Below are positions 1-8,836 of a DNA stretch of 64,000 nucleotides, one piece after another. Made by a program: the position numbers and the translations under genes. A model generated the notes under the pieces. The model saw only the letters and a list, made by a program, of their open reading frames with translations, ran no database searches and had not been told where the DNA came from. Within the stretch, counting starts at the first letter, position 1; every line of letters begins with the position of its first letter. Source of the stretch: Pannonibacter sp. SL95 (GTDB lineage: Bacteria; Pseudomonadota; Alphaproteobacteria; Rhizobiales; Stappiaceae); NCBI RefSeq assembly GCF_026672425.1, contig NZ_JAPPRC010000003.1, positions 1,718,501 to 1,782,500 of the forward strand, written 5' to 3'.

Positions 1-107
1 CATTTCCAGCTTGTCGATCATCTGGGCACCGGTTGTCTGGCCGTCAGGGACGGGAGAGGGGCCGATGATAGGTCACCGGTCCCTTCCAGATTGCTGATTC
101 CGTCAGC
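1..107. other. Left edge, no gene resolved
   Basis: This is the stretch downstream of the OFA transporter gene. On the minus strand a frame is open from about position 60 to the window edge with ATG codons near positions 21 and 3, so a further minus-strand gene may begin here. Too little is visible to name it, and no terminator is evident. Confidence 0.3.
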
Positions 108-1769
108 TTAGCCTTTGAAAAGCACTGCTGTCTTTTCCAGCGTGATCCAGACGCCCCAGAGGATCGGCACGCCGACCACGGCCCAGGCGATGGCGGCGGG
201 AAGGTCGAGCCCGCCCTTGCCGATGCCGAAGGAGCCATGGGTAATGCTGGCGTCGGCCGAACGGGCCTTGGCCTGCAGGCTGGCAACCTCTTCATTGGAC
301 ATGAACCACTTCTTGTCCAATGGCCGGACAAGCGCATTGGCGATCAGGCCAACCACCAGCATGCCGCACAGGATGTACATGGTGAAGTCATAGACCTGGG
401 CGCGGGGGATGCCGGCCGCGATCTGGGCTTCACGGATGTAGTTCACGACGACCGGTCCGAGGATGCCCGCAGTCGCCCAGGCGGTCAGCAGACGGCCGTG
501 GATCGCACCGACGAACTGGGTGCCGAAGATGTCGGCGAGATAGGCCGGGATCGTTGCGAAGCCGCCGCCGTACATCGACAGGATGATGCAGAAGATCGAC
601 ACGAACAGCAGCTGGCTGCCCATCTGCGCCGCCGTCGGGGCGAGGGCGTAGAGAACGATGCCGAGAATGAAGAACGTGAAGTAGGTGTTCTTGCGTCCGA
701 TCTTGTCCGAGAGCGAAGCCCAGAAGAACCGCCCCGCAATGTTGAACAGCGACAGGAGCCCGGTGAAGCCGGCTGCGATGGCCGCGATGGCTGCCTTCTG
801 CTCCGTCGACAGGTCGGTGAAGGTCAGCTCCGGCAGGCCGATGAGTTTGCCGGAGAAGATCTCCTGCAGCATCGGGGATGCCATGCCGATCACGCCGATG
901 CCGGCGGAGACGTTCATGCACAGGACGATCCAGATCATCCAGAACTGCGGCGTCTTGTGTGCGTCGCGCAGGTGGACGTGGTGCTGGGTGATCATGGACG
1001 TCGTCTTGTTCTGCGGCGGGGTCCAGCCCTCGGGACGCCAGCCGGCCGGCGGCAGGCGGTAGCCGAAGGCACCGGCCATCATGAAGACGAAATAGATCGC
1101 CGCCATGACCACGAAGGTTTCCCAAACGCCGACGCTTTCCGGCGTCGCGAATGTGCGCATCAGCCGGTCCGCCAGCGGCGCACCGATCATCGCGCCGCCG
1201 CCAAAGCCCATGATCGCCATGCCGGTTGCCATGCCGCGCCGGTCGGGGAACCACTTGATCAGCGTGGACACCGGCGAAATGTAGCCAAGGCCAAGACCGA
1301 CGCCACCGATGACGCCCGCGCCGAGCCACATCAGCCACAGCTGATGCGTCGCAACACCGATGGCAGCCAGCAGGATGCCGCCACACCAGCACAGGGCCGA
1401 GACGACACCGGCCTTGCGCGGGCCGGCCTTTTCCAGCCAGCCACCCCAGATCGCGGCCGAGCTGCCCAGAAGGACGAAGAACAGGGTGTAGATCCAGCCG
1501 AGGTCGGCCACGCGCCAGTCGCAGCTGGTGGTGAACAGGGCGCCCATCAGGCTCATGCCGTTGCAGCTGACGGACTTGTCGATGCCAATGGCACGGGTCA
1601 GCGGCAGCCAGAACACGCTGAAGCCGTAGGCCATGCCAATGCAAAGATGGATGGCAAGCGCCGCCGGCGGGACCAACCAGCGATTGAAGCCGGGTTTTGC
1701 GATGATGCGTTCGCGGTCGAGCAGCCCTGGCTCGCCAGCGCCGCTAAATGTATCTGCCGTTGTCGACAT
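108..1769 (-). CDS. OFA-family MFS transporter (oxalate/formate antiporter-like)
   Basis: 553-residue inner-membrane transporter with about 12 hydrophobic segments, of the oxalate:formate antiporter branch of the major facilitator superfamily. The segment with CDWRVADLGWIYT and the loop PDRRGMATG between helices 2-3 style repeats are typical of OFA members. The ATG at 1769 is chosen because GGGAGGAA lies just before it; the frame stays open further upstream but into the promoter. It is transcribed away from the two-component genes upstream and is preceded by a sigma-54 type promoter with two palindromic sites, so the adjacent NtrC-type regulator is the likely activator. The substrate is probably a small carboxylate, but which one cannot be read from sequence. 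Confidence 0.85.
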   Translation of the reverse strand: MSTTADTFSGAGEPGLLDRERIIAKPGFNRWLVPPAALAIHLCIGMAYGFSVFWLPLTRAIGIDKSVSCNGMSLMGALFTTSCDWRVADLGWIYTLFFVLLGSSAAIWGGWLEKAGPRKAGVVSALCWCGGILLAAIGVATHQLWLMWLGAGVIGGVGLGLGYISPVSTLIKWFPDRRGMATGMAIMGFGGGAMIGAPLADRLMRTFATPESVGVWETFVVMAAIYFVFMMAGAFGYRLPPAGWRPEGWTPPQNKTTSMITQHHVHLRDAHKTPQFWMIWIVLCMNVSAGIGVIGMASPMLQEIFSGKLIGLPELTFTDLSTEQKAAIAAIAAGFTGLLSLFNIAGRFFWASLSDKIGRKNTYFTFFILGIVLYALAPTAAQMGSQLLFVSIFCIILSMYGGGFATIPAYLADIFGTQFVGAIHGRLLTAWATAGILGPVVVNYIREAQIAAGIPRAQVYDFTMYILCGMLVVGLIANALVRPLDKKWFMSNEEVASLQAKARSADASITHGSFGIGKGGLDLPAAIAWAVVGVPILWGVWITLEKTAVLFKG

Positions 1770-1916
1770 GTGGTTCCTCCCGTGAGCCCCTGACGGGGTG
1801 AGTGGGCAGGAGTTCCGGTTCGCGCGCAGCCACGTCTTCGTCGTGCCATCCGGAGCCGCCCGTTTCCTCCCGGCGGGCTCCATCGGCGAACCTTGTCCTC
1901 TTCCCGGCAAAGCATT

Positions 1917-1932
1917 TGCGAGGATCGTGCCA
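1917..1932 (-). promoter_or_regulatory. Sigma-54 (RpoN) -24/-12 promoter of the OFA transporter
   Basis: Read on the minus strand the sequence is TGGCACGATCCTCGCA. It keeps the GG and GC dinucleotides 10 bases apart and matches the consensus TGGCAC-N5-TTGC at all but one position. Transcription would start near 1905, leaving a leader of about 135 bases before the transporter ATG. The gene directly upstream encodes a sigma-54-dependent activator, which strongly supports the call. Confidence 0.8.
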
Positions 1933-1986
1933 AGTCTAGGACACGTGACTTATCAATCATTTGGTAAGCATGTTCGCCCGCCGTCA

Positions 1987-2019
1987 GACAGTTTGTCCGT
2001 CTTGGTGCGACAAGTTGTC
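1987..2019. promoter_or_regulatory. Two tandem palindromes, probable upstream activator sites
   Basis: GACAGTTTGTC (1987-1997) and GACAAGTTGTC (2009-2019), each followed by CGT on the plus strand, have centres 22 bases apart, about two helical turns. They lie roughly 85 and 108 bases upstream of the predicted sigma-54 start, the usual place for NtrC/DctD-family binding. The likely binder is the response regulator encoded at 4072-5508. Confidence 0.65.
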
Positions 2020-2030
2020 CGTAAAAATGC

Positions 2031-4082
2031 TCATCTTGCTTCGGGCAAGAGGATCACGAACCTCGTTCCCGATGCATCGCTGCGATCCAGCCGGATGTTG
2101 CCACCTTGGCGGCCGAGGAGGGTCTGGCAGATCGACAGGCCGAGGCCTGTCCCCTTTGGCCGGTTGTCCGGCCCCTGGGCGGCGCGGGTGGTGAAGAAGG
2201 GATCGAAGATCCGCTCTCGTATGTCGTCCGGAATGCCCCCGCCGGTGTCCTGAACGGAAATCTCGACCTGTGGCTCGTCCTTTTCATCGGTATCGCGGCA
2301 GGCAAGGGTCAGCTTTCCGCCGTCCGGCATGGCATGCAGGGCGTTGACGATGAGGTTGATCAGCACCTGCTGCAGCTCTGTCCGGTTCATCAGCACTTGC
2401 CGCGTTGTCTGGCAGTCGATGACGACCTCGATCTCGGCCTTGCTGAGGAGGTGCTGTACCAGGGGCAGACAGTCATGGATGGCGTCTGCGGGATAGGTCC
2501 GCTCGGTCCAGCCGGCATATTCCTCCGGTCTGGCAAATTGCAGCAGGCGGGTGACGATCTGGTTGATCCGGTGCACCTGCTCGTCAAGCAGGCGGAATTC
2601 GGTCGCCGCATCGTCGGCGCGCGCGCCCATCACCTCGCGCAGGACATCAAGGTTTCCTTGGATCACCGCGACCGGATTGTTGATTTCATGCGCAACCCCC
2701 GCCGTGATTTCGCCGATGGCAGCGAGCTTTTCGGACAGGATCAGCTGCCGCGTCGTTGCCTCCAGCGCCCTGTTGGCGTCCTCAAGGTCCCGCGTGCGGT
2801 CGGCGACCCGCTGGTTCAGCTCGTCGTTCCAGCGCCTGAGATCGCGGTCGCGCTCCTGGACGAGGTCGAGCAGATGATCAAGGTGGCCGGCGACGCGGCC
2901 GATCTCGTCCTCGCTGGCGGTAACGCCCGTCCTTGCACCTAGATCGCCGGCTTCCACCTTGGCGATCGTGCCCGTCATCCGTTCCAGCGGCCGGAAGATC
3001 GCATGTGCCCAACGCAGGAAGACCGGAACAGAGATGGCCAGGATCAACCCGACGGCAACAAGGGCAAGGATCAGTGTGCTTTGCTTGGCCGCCGTGAAGG
3101 GCGCCTGCAGGAAACCGACATAGAGCATGCCGACGCGGGCGCCCCGGCTGTCAAGGATCGGCTCATAGGCGGAGATGTACCAGTCGTTGACCACGAAGGC
3201 GCTGGCCCGCCACACTTGCCCTTCACCCAGCACGGTGCGCTGAACCGCATCAGACACCCTTGTGCCAAGCGCCCGCCGCCCCTCGAACAGGCGCACATTG
3301 GTGCTGATGCGCACATCGCCGAGGAACAGGGTCGCGGTGCCTTCGCTGCCCTGCGGCAGGCTGCCCTCCTGGTAGACAAGATCGTTGATCGTGTCGATGA
3401 AGGGCAGGTTCTGGTTCAGCAACAACCCGCCAACAAGCGCGCCCTGCCGTCCACCGGGCAACAGCACCGGCGTCGCGCTCTGGATGACCATGCCGCGATC
3501 CTCGACCGTCCGCTCGCTTGGTGCGGCATTCGGGGTCGGTACGAGTTCGATCCTTGCCCGGGCGGCGAGCCCGTCGCCGAGTGCGGCAAGATCGTCTGCC
3601 CCCAATATGTCGATGGCTGTGCGCGGCAGGCCGTTGAGCGCCGTGCGCACAACGGGGGACCCGGTGGGCGGTGCTGCAAGATCCGGCGCGCTTGCGGCAA
3701 TGAGCGTCCCGAGATCGTCGATGACGTAGAGAAAATCGAGCCGCAGCTCGCCCTTGGCCCGGCTCAGCAGCGCGGGCAGGGTGCCGGTGCCGGCCTGGTC
3801 CTGAAAGCGTGCGGACTGGCCAAGAGCCGTCACCCGCTCGCCGGTGGTTTCCAGGATGCGGCCGAGATACTGCCGCGCCACGGTCAGGTCACTGCTGACC
3901 TTGGCGATCAGCAACTCGTCAAACTTGCCACTCCAGCGCAGCATGAGCGCGCCGGCCACCAGGGGCAGCAGCACCAGCGTCGGCAGCAGGGCAATGGCGA
4001 GCAGCCGGTAGCGGATCGACCGGCTCGGTCGAGGCGCAGATCCCTTTGGGGACGCAGCATCGGAGGTGGGGTCAGCTGACAT
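2031..4082 (-). CDS. DctB-like sensor histidine kinase
   Basis: 683-residue membrane sensor kinase. It has a transmembrane helix at about residues 23-48, a large periplasmic Cache-like sensing domain, a second helix at about 334-358, a HAMP linker, a short coiled coil, and a HisKA H-box (AGVAHEINNP, His about 465). The ATPase domain shows the N-box NALHAMPDGG, the G1 box DTGGGIP and the G2 box GTGLGLSICQ. The start at 4082 overlaps the end of the response regulator gene by 11 bases, so the pair is co-translated. Together they resemble DctB/DctD-type systems that sense an external small molecule, often a carboxylate, and switch on its transporter through sigma-54. An upstream in-frame start at 4160 would lie inside the regulator gene and is less likely. 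Confidence 0.88.
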   Translation of the reverse strand: MSADPTSDAASPKGSAPRPSRSIRYRLLAIALLPTLVLLPLVAGALMLRWSGKFDELLIAKVSSDLTVARQYLGRILETTGERVTALGQSARFQDQAGTGTLPALLSRAKGELRLDFLYVIDDLGTLIAASAPDLAAPPTGSPVVRTALNGLPRTAIDILGADDLAALGDGLAARARIELVPTPNAAPSERTVEDRGMVIQSATPVLLPGGRQGALVGGLLLNQNLPFIDTINDLVYQEGSLPQGSEGTATLFLGDVRISTNVRLFEGRRALGTRVSDAVQRTVLGEGQVWRASAFVVNDWYISAYEPILDSRGARVGMLYVGFLQAPFTAAKQSTLILALVAVGLILAISVPVFLRWAHAIFRPLERMTGTIAKVEAGDLGARTGVTASEDEIGRVAGHLDHLLDLVQERDRDLRRWNDELNQRVADRTRDLEDANRALEATTRQLILSEKLAAIGEITAGVAHEINNPVAVIQGNLDVLREVMGARADDAATEFRLLDEQVHRINQIVTRLLQFARPEEYAGWTERTYPADAIHDCLPLVQHLLSKAEIEVVIDCQTTRQVLMNRTELQQVLINLIVNALHAMPDGGKLTLACRDTDEKDEPQVEISVQDTGGGIPDDIRERIFDPFFTTRAAQGPDNRPKGTGLGLSICQTLLGRQGGNIRLDRSDASGTRFVILLPEAR

Positions 4083-5508
4083 GCCAGTCCTGACAGCGCC
4101 GGTCGATGGTCTTGCGCGAGATGCCAAGCTTCGCGGCGGCGGCATCCCGGTCGCCGCCACAGGCTGCCAGCGTCGACAGGATCAGGCGGCGTTCCATGCC
4201 GGCCAGGGTCTCGTCGTCGGCCGTGTCGGCCGCTGTGTTGGCGGCTGTGTTGGCGGATGATGCGCTGCTGGGCAGCCCCTGCGTCGCCTGTGCCAGAAAA
4301 TCCGGGGCGAAGCGACCCAGGATCAGGCTGCGCTCGATGAGATTGCGCAGCTCCCGCACATTGCCTGGCCAGGAATAGGCGGCAAGCGCGGCCCGCACCT
4401 CGGAGGTAATTGCAACGGGGGGCATGCCAAGCTGCTGCGACAGCTTTGCCATGAACAGGTCTGCGAGATCCTGTACATCCGTGCCACGATCCTTCAGCGG
4501 CGGCATGTGGATGGCGACGATGTTCAGCCGGTAGAACAGGTCGGCGCGGAAGCGTCCGTCCGCGACGGCCCGCGCCAGATCCACGTTGGTGGCAAAGACC
4601 AGCCGGATGTCGACCGGGATCTCGCGCTCCGTACCCAGCGGGCGGACCTTCCGGTCCTCCAGCACCCGCAGGAGCTTGCTTTGCGTGGCCAGTGGCAACT
4701 CGCCGATCTCGTCGAGAAACAGCGTTCCGCCGCGGGCATGCTGGAACAGACCTTCACGCGCGCCGGATGCGCCGGTGAAGGCGCCCTTGACGTGGCCGAA
4801 CAGTTCGCTCTCCACCATGTCGGCGGGGATCGCCGCGCAGTTCACCGGTACGAAGGGCTTGTCCGCCCGTTCCGACAGGTCATGCAGCATCCGTGCGGCG
4901 ACTTCCTTGCCGGTGCCGGATTCCCCCGTCAGCAGCACGGTCGAGGGTAGGGGAGCAACCCGGGCCAGCGTCGCCCGGACCTCGCGGATGGGAAGGGAGT
5001 TGCCGATCAGCTTGTCGCGCAACAGGATCAGGTCGGAACTTGCGCGCAGCTCATGCCGCAGGACCGTGTTTTCCCGCTGCAGTCGCGAGCGCTCGACGCA
5101 GCGCGCCACCGCATTGAGGATCTGGTTCGAGCGGAACGGTTTCAGCACGAAGTCGGCCGCGCCCGCCTGCAGTGCCTGGATCGCCGTCTCCAGATCTGCA
5201 TAAGCCGTGATCAGGATTGCAGCGGGAAAAAAGCCCGTGTCGTTCTGCTCCGCCAGCCAGTCGACGCCGCGCTTGCCCGACAGGATGTTGTCGAGGATCA
5301 CCACATCGAAATGCGCCCCTTCCAGCAGGGTGGCGGCCTCTTGCGTGTCTGAGGCCAGTTCCACCGAGCGGCAGCGCGGGCGCAAGGTCCGGTCCAGAAA
5401 GTGCCGCATGCCCGGTTCGTCGTCGACGACCAGAATGGAAGCTTCGCGCAGGATCCGGTCAAGATTGCTCAGGGGCTCCGCATCGGTGACGCGGCTGGCA
5501 GTGTGCAT
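4072..5508 (-). CDS. Sigma-54-dependent NtrC-family response regulator
   Basis: 478 residues. The receiver domain shows the acidic pair VVDDE and the phospho-acceptor Asp near residue 73 (VVILDN), with the conserved Thr and Lys in LITAYAD and LKPF. The AAA+ domain has Walker A GESGTGKE, the sigma-54 contact loop GAFTGA and Walker B GGTLFLDEIGE. A Fis-type helix-turn-helix closes the protein (AAAKLGISRKTIDRR). The start is preceded by GAGGGA; just before that a GGGCC-GAAA-GGCCC hairpin (5523-5536) sits in the leader. First gene of a two-gene operon with the kinase; its expected target is the sigma-54 promoter near 1920. Confidence 0.92.
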   Translation of the reverse strand: MHTASRVTDAEPLSNLDRILREASILVVDDEPGMRHFLDRTLRPRCRSVELASDTQEAATLLEGAHFDVVILDNILSGKRGVDWLAEQNDTGFFPAAILITAYADLETAIQALQAGAADFVLKPFRSNQILNAVARCVERSRLQRENTVLRHELRASSDLILLRDKLIGNSLPIREVRATLARVAPLPSTVLLTGESGTGKEVAARMLHDLSERADKPFVPVNCAAIPADMVESELFGHVKGAFTGASGAREGLFQHARGGTLFLDEIGELPLATQSKLLRVLEDRKVRPLGTEREIPVDIRLVFATNVDLARAVADGRFRADLFYRLNIVAIHMPPLKDRGTDVQDLADLFMAKLSQQLGMPPVAITSEVRAALAAYSWPGNVRELRNLIERSLILGRFAPDFLAQATQGLPSSASSANTAANTAADTADDETLAGMERRLILSTLAACGGDRDAAAAKLGISRKTIDRRCQDWHVS

Positions 5509-5595
5509 GTCTCATCCCTCCCGGGCCTTTCGGCCCCGCCGGCAGGGCTGTCTGTTGCAGCGTTAGTCGGCCAGGGGCCCCTGTGTCACAAACCG

Positions 5596-5613
5596 GCAAG
5601 GTTCCAGCCTTGC
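5596..5613 (-). terminator. Candidate terminator hairpin after the M24 peptidase operon
   Basis: GCAAGG (5596-5601) and CCTTGC (5608-5613) form a perfect 6-bp stem with a 6-base loop, 48 bases past the peptidase stop codon. The following U-tract is poor on the minus strand (CGGTTTG), so termination is plausible but not certain; it could equally be an operator for the regulator gene that starts at 5508. Confidence 0.4.
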
Positions 5614-5660
5614 AAACCTGACGCGCAAGAGCAAGGGCAACGCTCTGGTGTTCGGGAGGC

Positions 5661-6908
5661 TCACCGGCCGATTGTGATGAGATCTGTCGGCAGGCGGTTC
5701 ATGTTCTCCGCCCCGGTTTTGGTGATCAGATACTGGTTTTCGAGGATGAACCCGCCGAGACCGGTGAGATACCAGGGGCATTCGAAGGCGAGCACCATGC
5801 CTGGTTCGGCGATCACGTCGCTGTCGGCGGCAATGAACGGCCATTCCTCGCTGCCAAGGCTGGCACCCAGTCCATGACCGAAATGCCCACGGCTGAACTC
5901 GGGGAATCCGGCGGCATGGATTGCAGCGGTTGCGGCCCGGTGGATCTCTTTCAGCGGGGTGCCAGGCCGAAGCAGCGCTTCGCCGGCGGCAAAGCCTGCG
6001 GCCAGCGCTTCATGCGCACGCCGCGCATCATCCGATGGTGCGCCGAAGACAAAGGTGCGGCCAGTGTCGGACGTATAGCCGTTGATCAGGCACCCGACGT
6101 CGACCTTGACGATATCGCCTTCCGTCGCGGTTGCTTCGCCGCCCCACGGGTCCTTGCCCACGGAGACATAGTCCCAGGTGCCGGTGAGCGCTGCACCGGG
6201 GCTTGCTGCCTTGACCGCATCGATCCAGAGCGCTGCGATCTCCCGGCGGCTCATGCCGGTTCTCGCATTGTCGCGCATGGCCGAAATGCCACGTTCAGAG
6301 AGTTCGACCGCCTGCCGCAGCCAGCTGATTTCGTCGGGCGTCTTGATCATTTTCAGCCGCGCGGCGATGTCGCTGCCGTCTTCCAGACGGTAGTCCTTGA
6401 ACACAGCCTGAAGGTCGGGAAGGTCTCTGGCGGAAATGGCGGACAATTCGACCGAGATGCGGCTGCCCGGGCCGATGCCGCGTTCGGCCAGCGCGGCAAT
6501 GACGTGCTGGTAGCACAGACTGGCGTCAAACGTCGTCGGGCGGGTGAAGTGAGCACTGCGTCCTGCGATCCGGTTGGCGAATGCAACGCGGGCTGCAAGG
6601 TCTCCCTCGGCATCTGCATCAAGGTCCGTCGTCTCGACCCAGAGCGGGGTGGTTCTGAGATCGGCGATCGGGCTTGCTGCCCGGAAGGCCGGTGCAAACA
6701 GGTCGCTTGCCACCGCCATTTCGGGAATGGACGCATCGGCAGGAACGAGCACCGCCACCGCGCCAGCCCTGCGCCACATTGTGCCAACGCCGGCAGGAGC
6801 ACCTGTCGCATGGCGGAAGCTCTCTGGCGACAGCAGCAGCAGGGCATCAAAGCCTGCGTCAGCCATCAGGCGTTCGGCGCGAAGTCGGTCGAGGGCGGGC
6901 ATGGGCAT
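5661..6908 (-). CDS. M24-family metallopeptidase (Xaa-Pro peptidase-like)
   Basis: 415 residues: a creatinase-like N-terminal domain and a pita-bread M24 catalytic domain. The dinuclear metal ligands can be followed: two Asp in VDVGCLINGYTSDTGRTF, His in GHFGHGLG, Glu in LAFECPW and Glu in FILENQY. The size suits a cytoplasmic Xaa-Pro dipeptidase, though creatinase relatives share this fold. AAGGATC precedes the ATG at 6908; a second ATG two codons in is possible. It lies 75 bases after a sugar-type ABC permease and is probably the last gene of that operon, an unusual partner for a CUT1 transporter. Confidence 0.85.
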   Translation of the reverse strand: MPMPALDRLRAERLMADAGFDALLLLSPESFRHATGAPAGVGTMWRRAGAVAVLVPADASIPEMAVASDLFAPAFRAASPIADLRTTPLWVETTDLDADAEGDLAARVAFANRIAGRSAHFTRPTTFDASLCYQHVIAALAERGIGPGSRISVELSAISARDLPDLQAVFKDYRLEDGSDIAARLKMIKTPDEISWLRQAVELSERGISAMRDNARTGMSRREIAALWIDAVKAASPGAALTGTWDYVSVGKDPWGGEATATEGDIVKVDVGCLINGYTSDTGRTFVFGAPSDDARRAHEALAAGFAAGEALLRPGTPLKEIHRAATAAIHAAGFPEFSRGHFGHGLGASLGSEEWPFIAADSDVIAEPGMVLAFECPWYLTGLGGFILENQYLITKTGAENMNRLPTDLITIGR

Positions 6909-6983
6909 CTGATCCTTCAGAAAGACGCCTTCGGTGTTCTGAACCCTGGGCTCCGTGTCAATGACGCGGAGCCCTTTTCCCGG

Positions 6984-7847
6984 TCATTTCACCGCGCCGG
7001 CGGTCATGCCGTTGATGAACTGGCGCGACAGGATGATGTAGATGAGGATGATCGGGGCAGCCGACAGGGTCAGCCCGGCAAAGAGCACGCCCCAGTCGGT
7101 GGTGTATTCGCCCATGAAGGTGGTCAGCCCCTGCGGCAGGGTCTTCAGGTGATCCGACTGGATGAAGATCAGCGGGAAGAAGAAGTCATTCCAGATCGGC
7201 ACCACGTTCTGGATCCCGGCGATCACCATCGCTGGCCTGACCAAAGGCAGCATGATCGACCACATGATGCGGGCTTCGCTGGCCCCGTCCATGCGCGCGG
7301 CATCCTCCAGCTCGTTCGGCAGGGTGCGGATGAAGCCCGTCATGATGAAGACCGTCGTCGGCAGGCCCATGGCGACATAAATGATGACCAGTGCAGCCTG
7401 CGTGTTGAGCACGCCAAGGTCCCGCATCAGCACGAACAACGGAATGATCGCGAGTTTCAGCGGCAGGGTGAGCCCGGCGACGAAGAACATCAGCACGAAA
7501 CCGGAGCCTGTGAACTGGTAGCGCGCGATCGCATAGGCCGCCATCGTGCCGAGCGTCAGGATGAGCAGCAGCGACGTTCCGGTGACGATGGCCGAGTTGA
7601 TTAGGTAGCGCAGGAAGTTCGTTTCGGTCCAGATCTTGGCGATGTTCGACAGGTTCGTGAAATCGGGCAGGGCAAACGGCGTCTGGAAGATCTGCGGATT
7701 GGTCTTGAAGGCCGAAAAGATCATCAGGACGATCGGCGCCAGCATGATGAACGTGTTGGCGATCAGGATGATCTGGATCAGCCCGTCGCGGCCCAGACGT
7801 CCGACGAGACCGCTGCGGTCGCTATAGGCCATGGCAGAGGCGCTCAT
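6984..7847 (-). CDS. CUT1 sugar ABC transporter permease (MalG-type)
   Basis: 287-residue inner-membrane permease with six predicted helices. The EAA loop that docks on the ATPase reads NELEDAARMDGASEARIMW. Its start overlaps the stop of the upstream permease gene in an ATGA arrangement, so the two are translationally coupled. It should pair with the MalF-type subunit at 7844-8764 and with the ATPase at 10144-11214. Confidence 0.9.
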   Translation of the reverse strand: MSASAMAYSDRSGLVGRLGRDGLIQIILIANTFIMLAPIVLMIFSAFKTNPQIFQTPFALPDFTNLSNIAKIWTETNFLRYLINSAIVTGTSLLLILTLGTMAAYAIARYQFTGSGFVLMFFVAGLTLPLKLAIIPLFVLMRDLGVLNTQAALVIIYVAMGLPTTVFIMTGFIRTLPNELEDAARMDGASEARIMWSIMLPLVRPAMVIAGIQNVVPIWNDFFFPLIFIQSDHLKTLPQGLTTFMGEYTTDWGVLFAGLTLSAAPIILIYIILSRQFINGMTAGAVK

Positions 7848-8764
7848 AGCTGGATCTCCCGTTTGCGCAGATACATGGTGAGGAAGCCGGCCACCACGGC
7901 GATGAAGAGGAAGATGAGCACGGCAAGCGCGCTGCCGGTGCCGAAGTCCTGCGCGCCGCCGGACTGGTTGCCGAAGGCGGTGCGGTAGAAATAGAGGCCC
8001 AGCACATCCGTGGCGCCATGCGGCGAGCCATCAAGCCCGGCCATGACATAGGGCAGCTCGAACCAGTTGAAGGCGCCGACGAAGAGCAGGGTAAAGACCA
8101 CCGTGGCGCTGGGCGCGACCAGCGGCCAGACTATCTTCGACACCTTCACCCACTCGCTCTGGGTTTCCATCCGCACCGCATCGAGGATCTCGCCTGGAAT
8201 GCGCTGCATGCCGGCGAGGAACACGAGGGTGGGGAAACCGACCATGTGCCAGGCATTGGCGATGATCAGCGCCATCAGCGCGGTGGAATCATCGCCGAGC
8301 CAGGGCATGGCGAGCCCGCCGAGGCCGACGGCGCGCAGTGAAATGTTCACGACGCCGAAGAGCGGGTGCAGGAACAGCTTGAACAGGAAGCCGACGATGA
8401 TCGTCGACAGCACCACCGGCAGGAACACGGCGATGCGGTGAAACCGCGCGCCAGGCAGCTCGCGCCACAGGCAATAGGCCAGCACGAAGCCGATCCCGTT
8501 CTGCAGCACCATCAGCGCGAAGAACACGAAGACGTTGTGCAGGAAGGCGTTGATGGTCCAGGTGGCATAGGGCTCCTGGAACAGCACCTTGTGGAAGTTG
8601 GCGAACCAGACGAACTCGCCCCGCGCCAGCCCCTTCCATTCGAAGAACGCGTAGGCGAAGGCCGACAGGATCGGATAGACGACAAACAGGGCAACGAAGG
8701 CCAGAGGCGGCACGATCAGGGCGGCGATCCAGAGCCTGCGGCCGGTGAGCGGCGATCCGAACAT
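7844..8764 (-). CDS. CUT1 sugar ABC transporter permease (MalF-type)
   Basis: 306-residue permease with six predicted membrane helices and the EAA motif region PGEILDAVRMETQSEWVK. The frame is open back to an ATG at 8830, but between 8764 and the end of the binding-protein gene lies a perfect 11-bp hairpin that would be inside the coding region if the earlier start were used. The residues encoded there (Pro/Gly/Ala-rich) look non-coding, and most MalF-type proteins begin close to the first helix, so ATG 8764 (MFGSPLTGRR) is preferred. No strong ribosome-binding site was found for either start. Confidence 0.85.
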   Translation of the reverse strand: MFGSPLTGRRLWIAALIVPPLAFVALFVVYPILSAFAYAFFEWKGLARGEFVWFANFHKVLFQEPYATWTINAFLHNVFVFFALMVLQNGIGFVLAYCLWRELPGARFHRIAVFLPVVLSTIIVGFLFKLFLHPLFGVVNISLRAVGLGGLAMPWLGDDSTALMALIIANAWHMVGFPTLVFLAGMQRIPGEILDAVRMETQSEWVKVSKIVWPLVAPSATVVFTLLFVGAFNWFELPYVMAGLDGSPHGATDVLGLYFYRTAFGNQSGGAQDFGTGSALAVLIFLFIAVVAGFLTMYLRKREIQL

Positions 8765-8800
8765 CTTGAGGGTCTCGTGGGGAAGGGGTGCCGGAGAGGC

Positions 8801-8828
8801 GGCTCCGGGCGAAATGCCGCCCGGAGCC
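8801..8828 (-). promoter_or_regulatory. GC-rich hairpin between binding-protein and permease genes
   Basis: GGCTCCGGGCG (8801-8811) and CGCCCGGAGCC (8818-8828) form a perfect 11-bp stem with a 6-base loop, 8 bases past the binding-protein stop codon. It has no U-tract, so it fits a partial terminator or a 3'-end block to RNA decay that leaves the binding-protein message in excess, as known for malE-malF. Confidence 0.65.
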
Positions 8829-8836
8829 ATGACGGA

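Noticed and set aside
237-1793. Long frame opposite the OFA transporter gene, and similar long antisense frames at 61880-63850, 53615-55489, 45618-46934 and others
   Set aside because: Their composition is typical of frames opposite GC-rich genes (Arg, Asp, His, Gly-rich) and the other strand encodes clear protein families.
5572-5583. CAGGGGCCCCTG palindrome upstream of the response regulator as its operator
   Set aside because: A short GC palindrome is expected by chance at this composition and does not resemble the GACA-N3-TGTC sites before the transporter.
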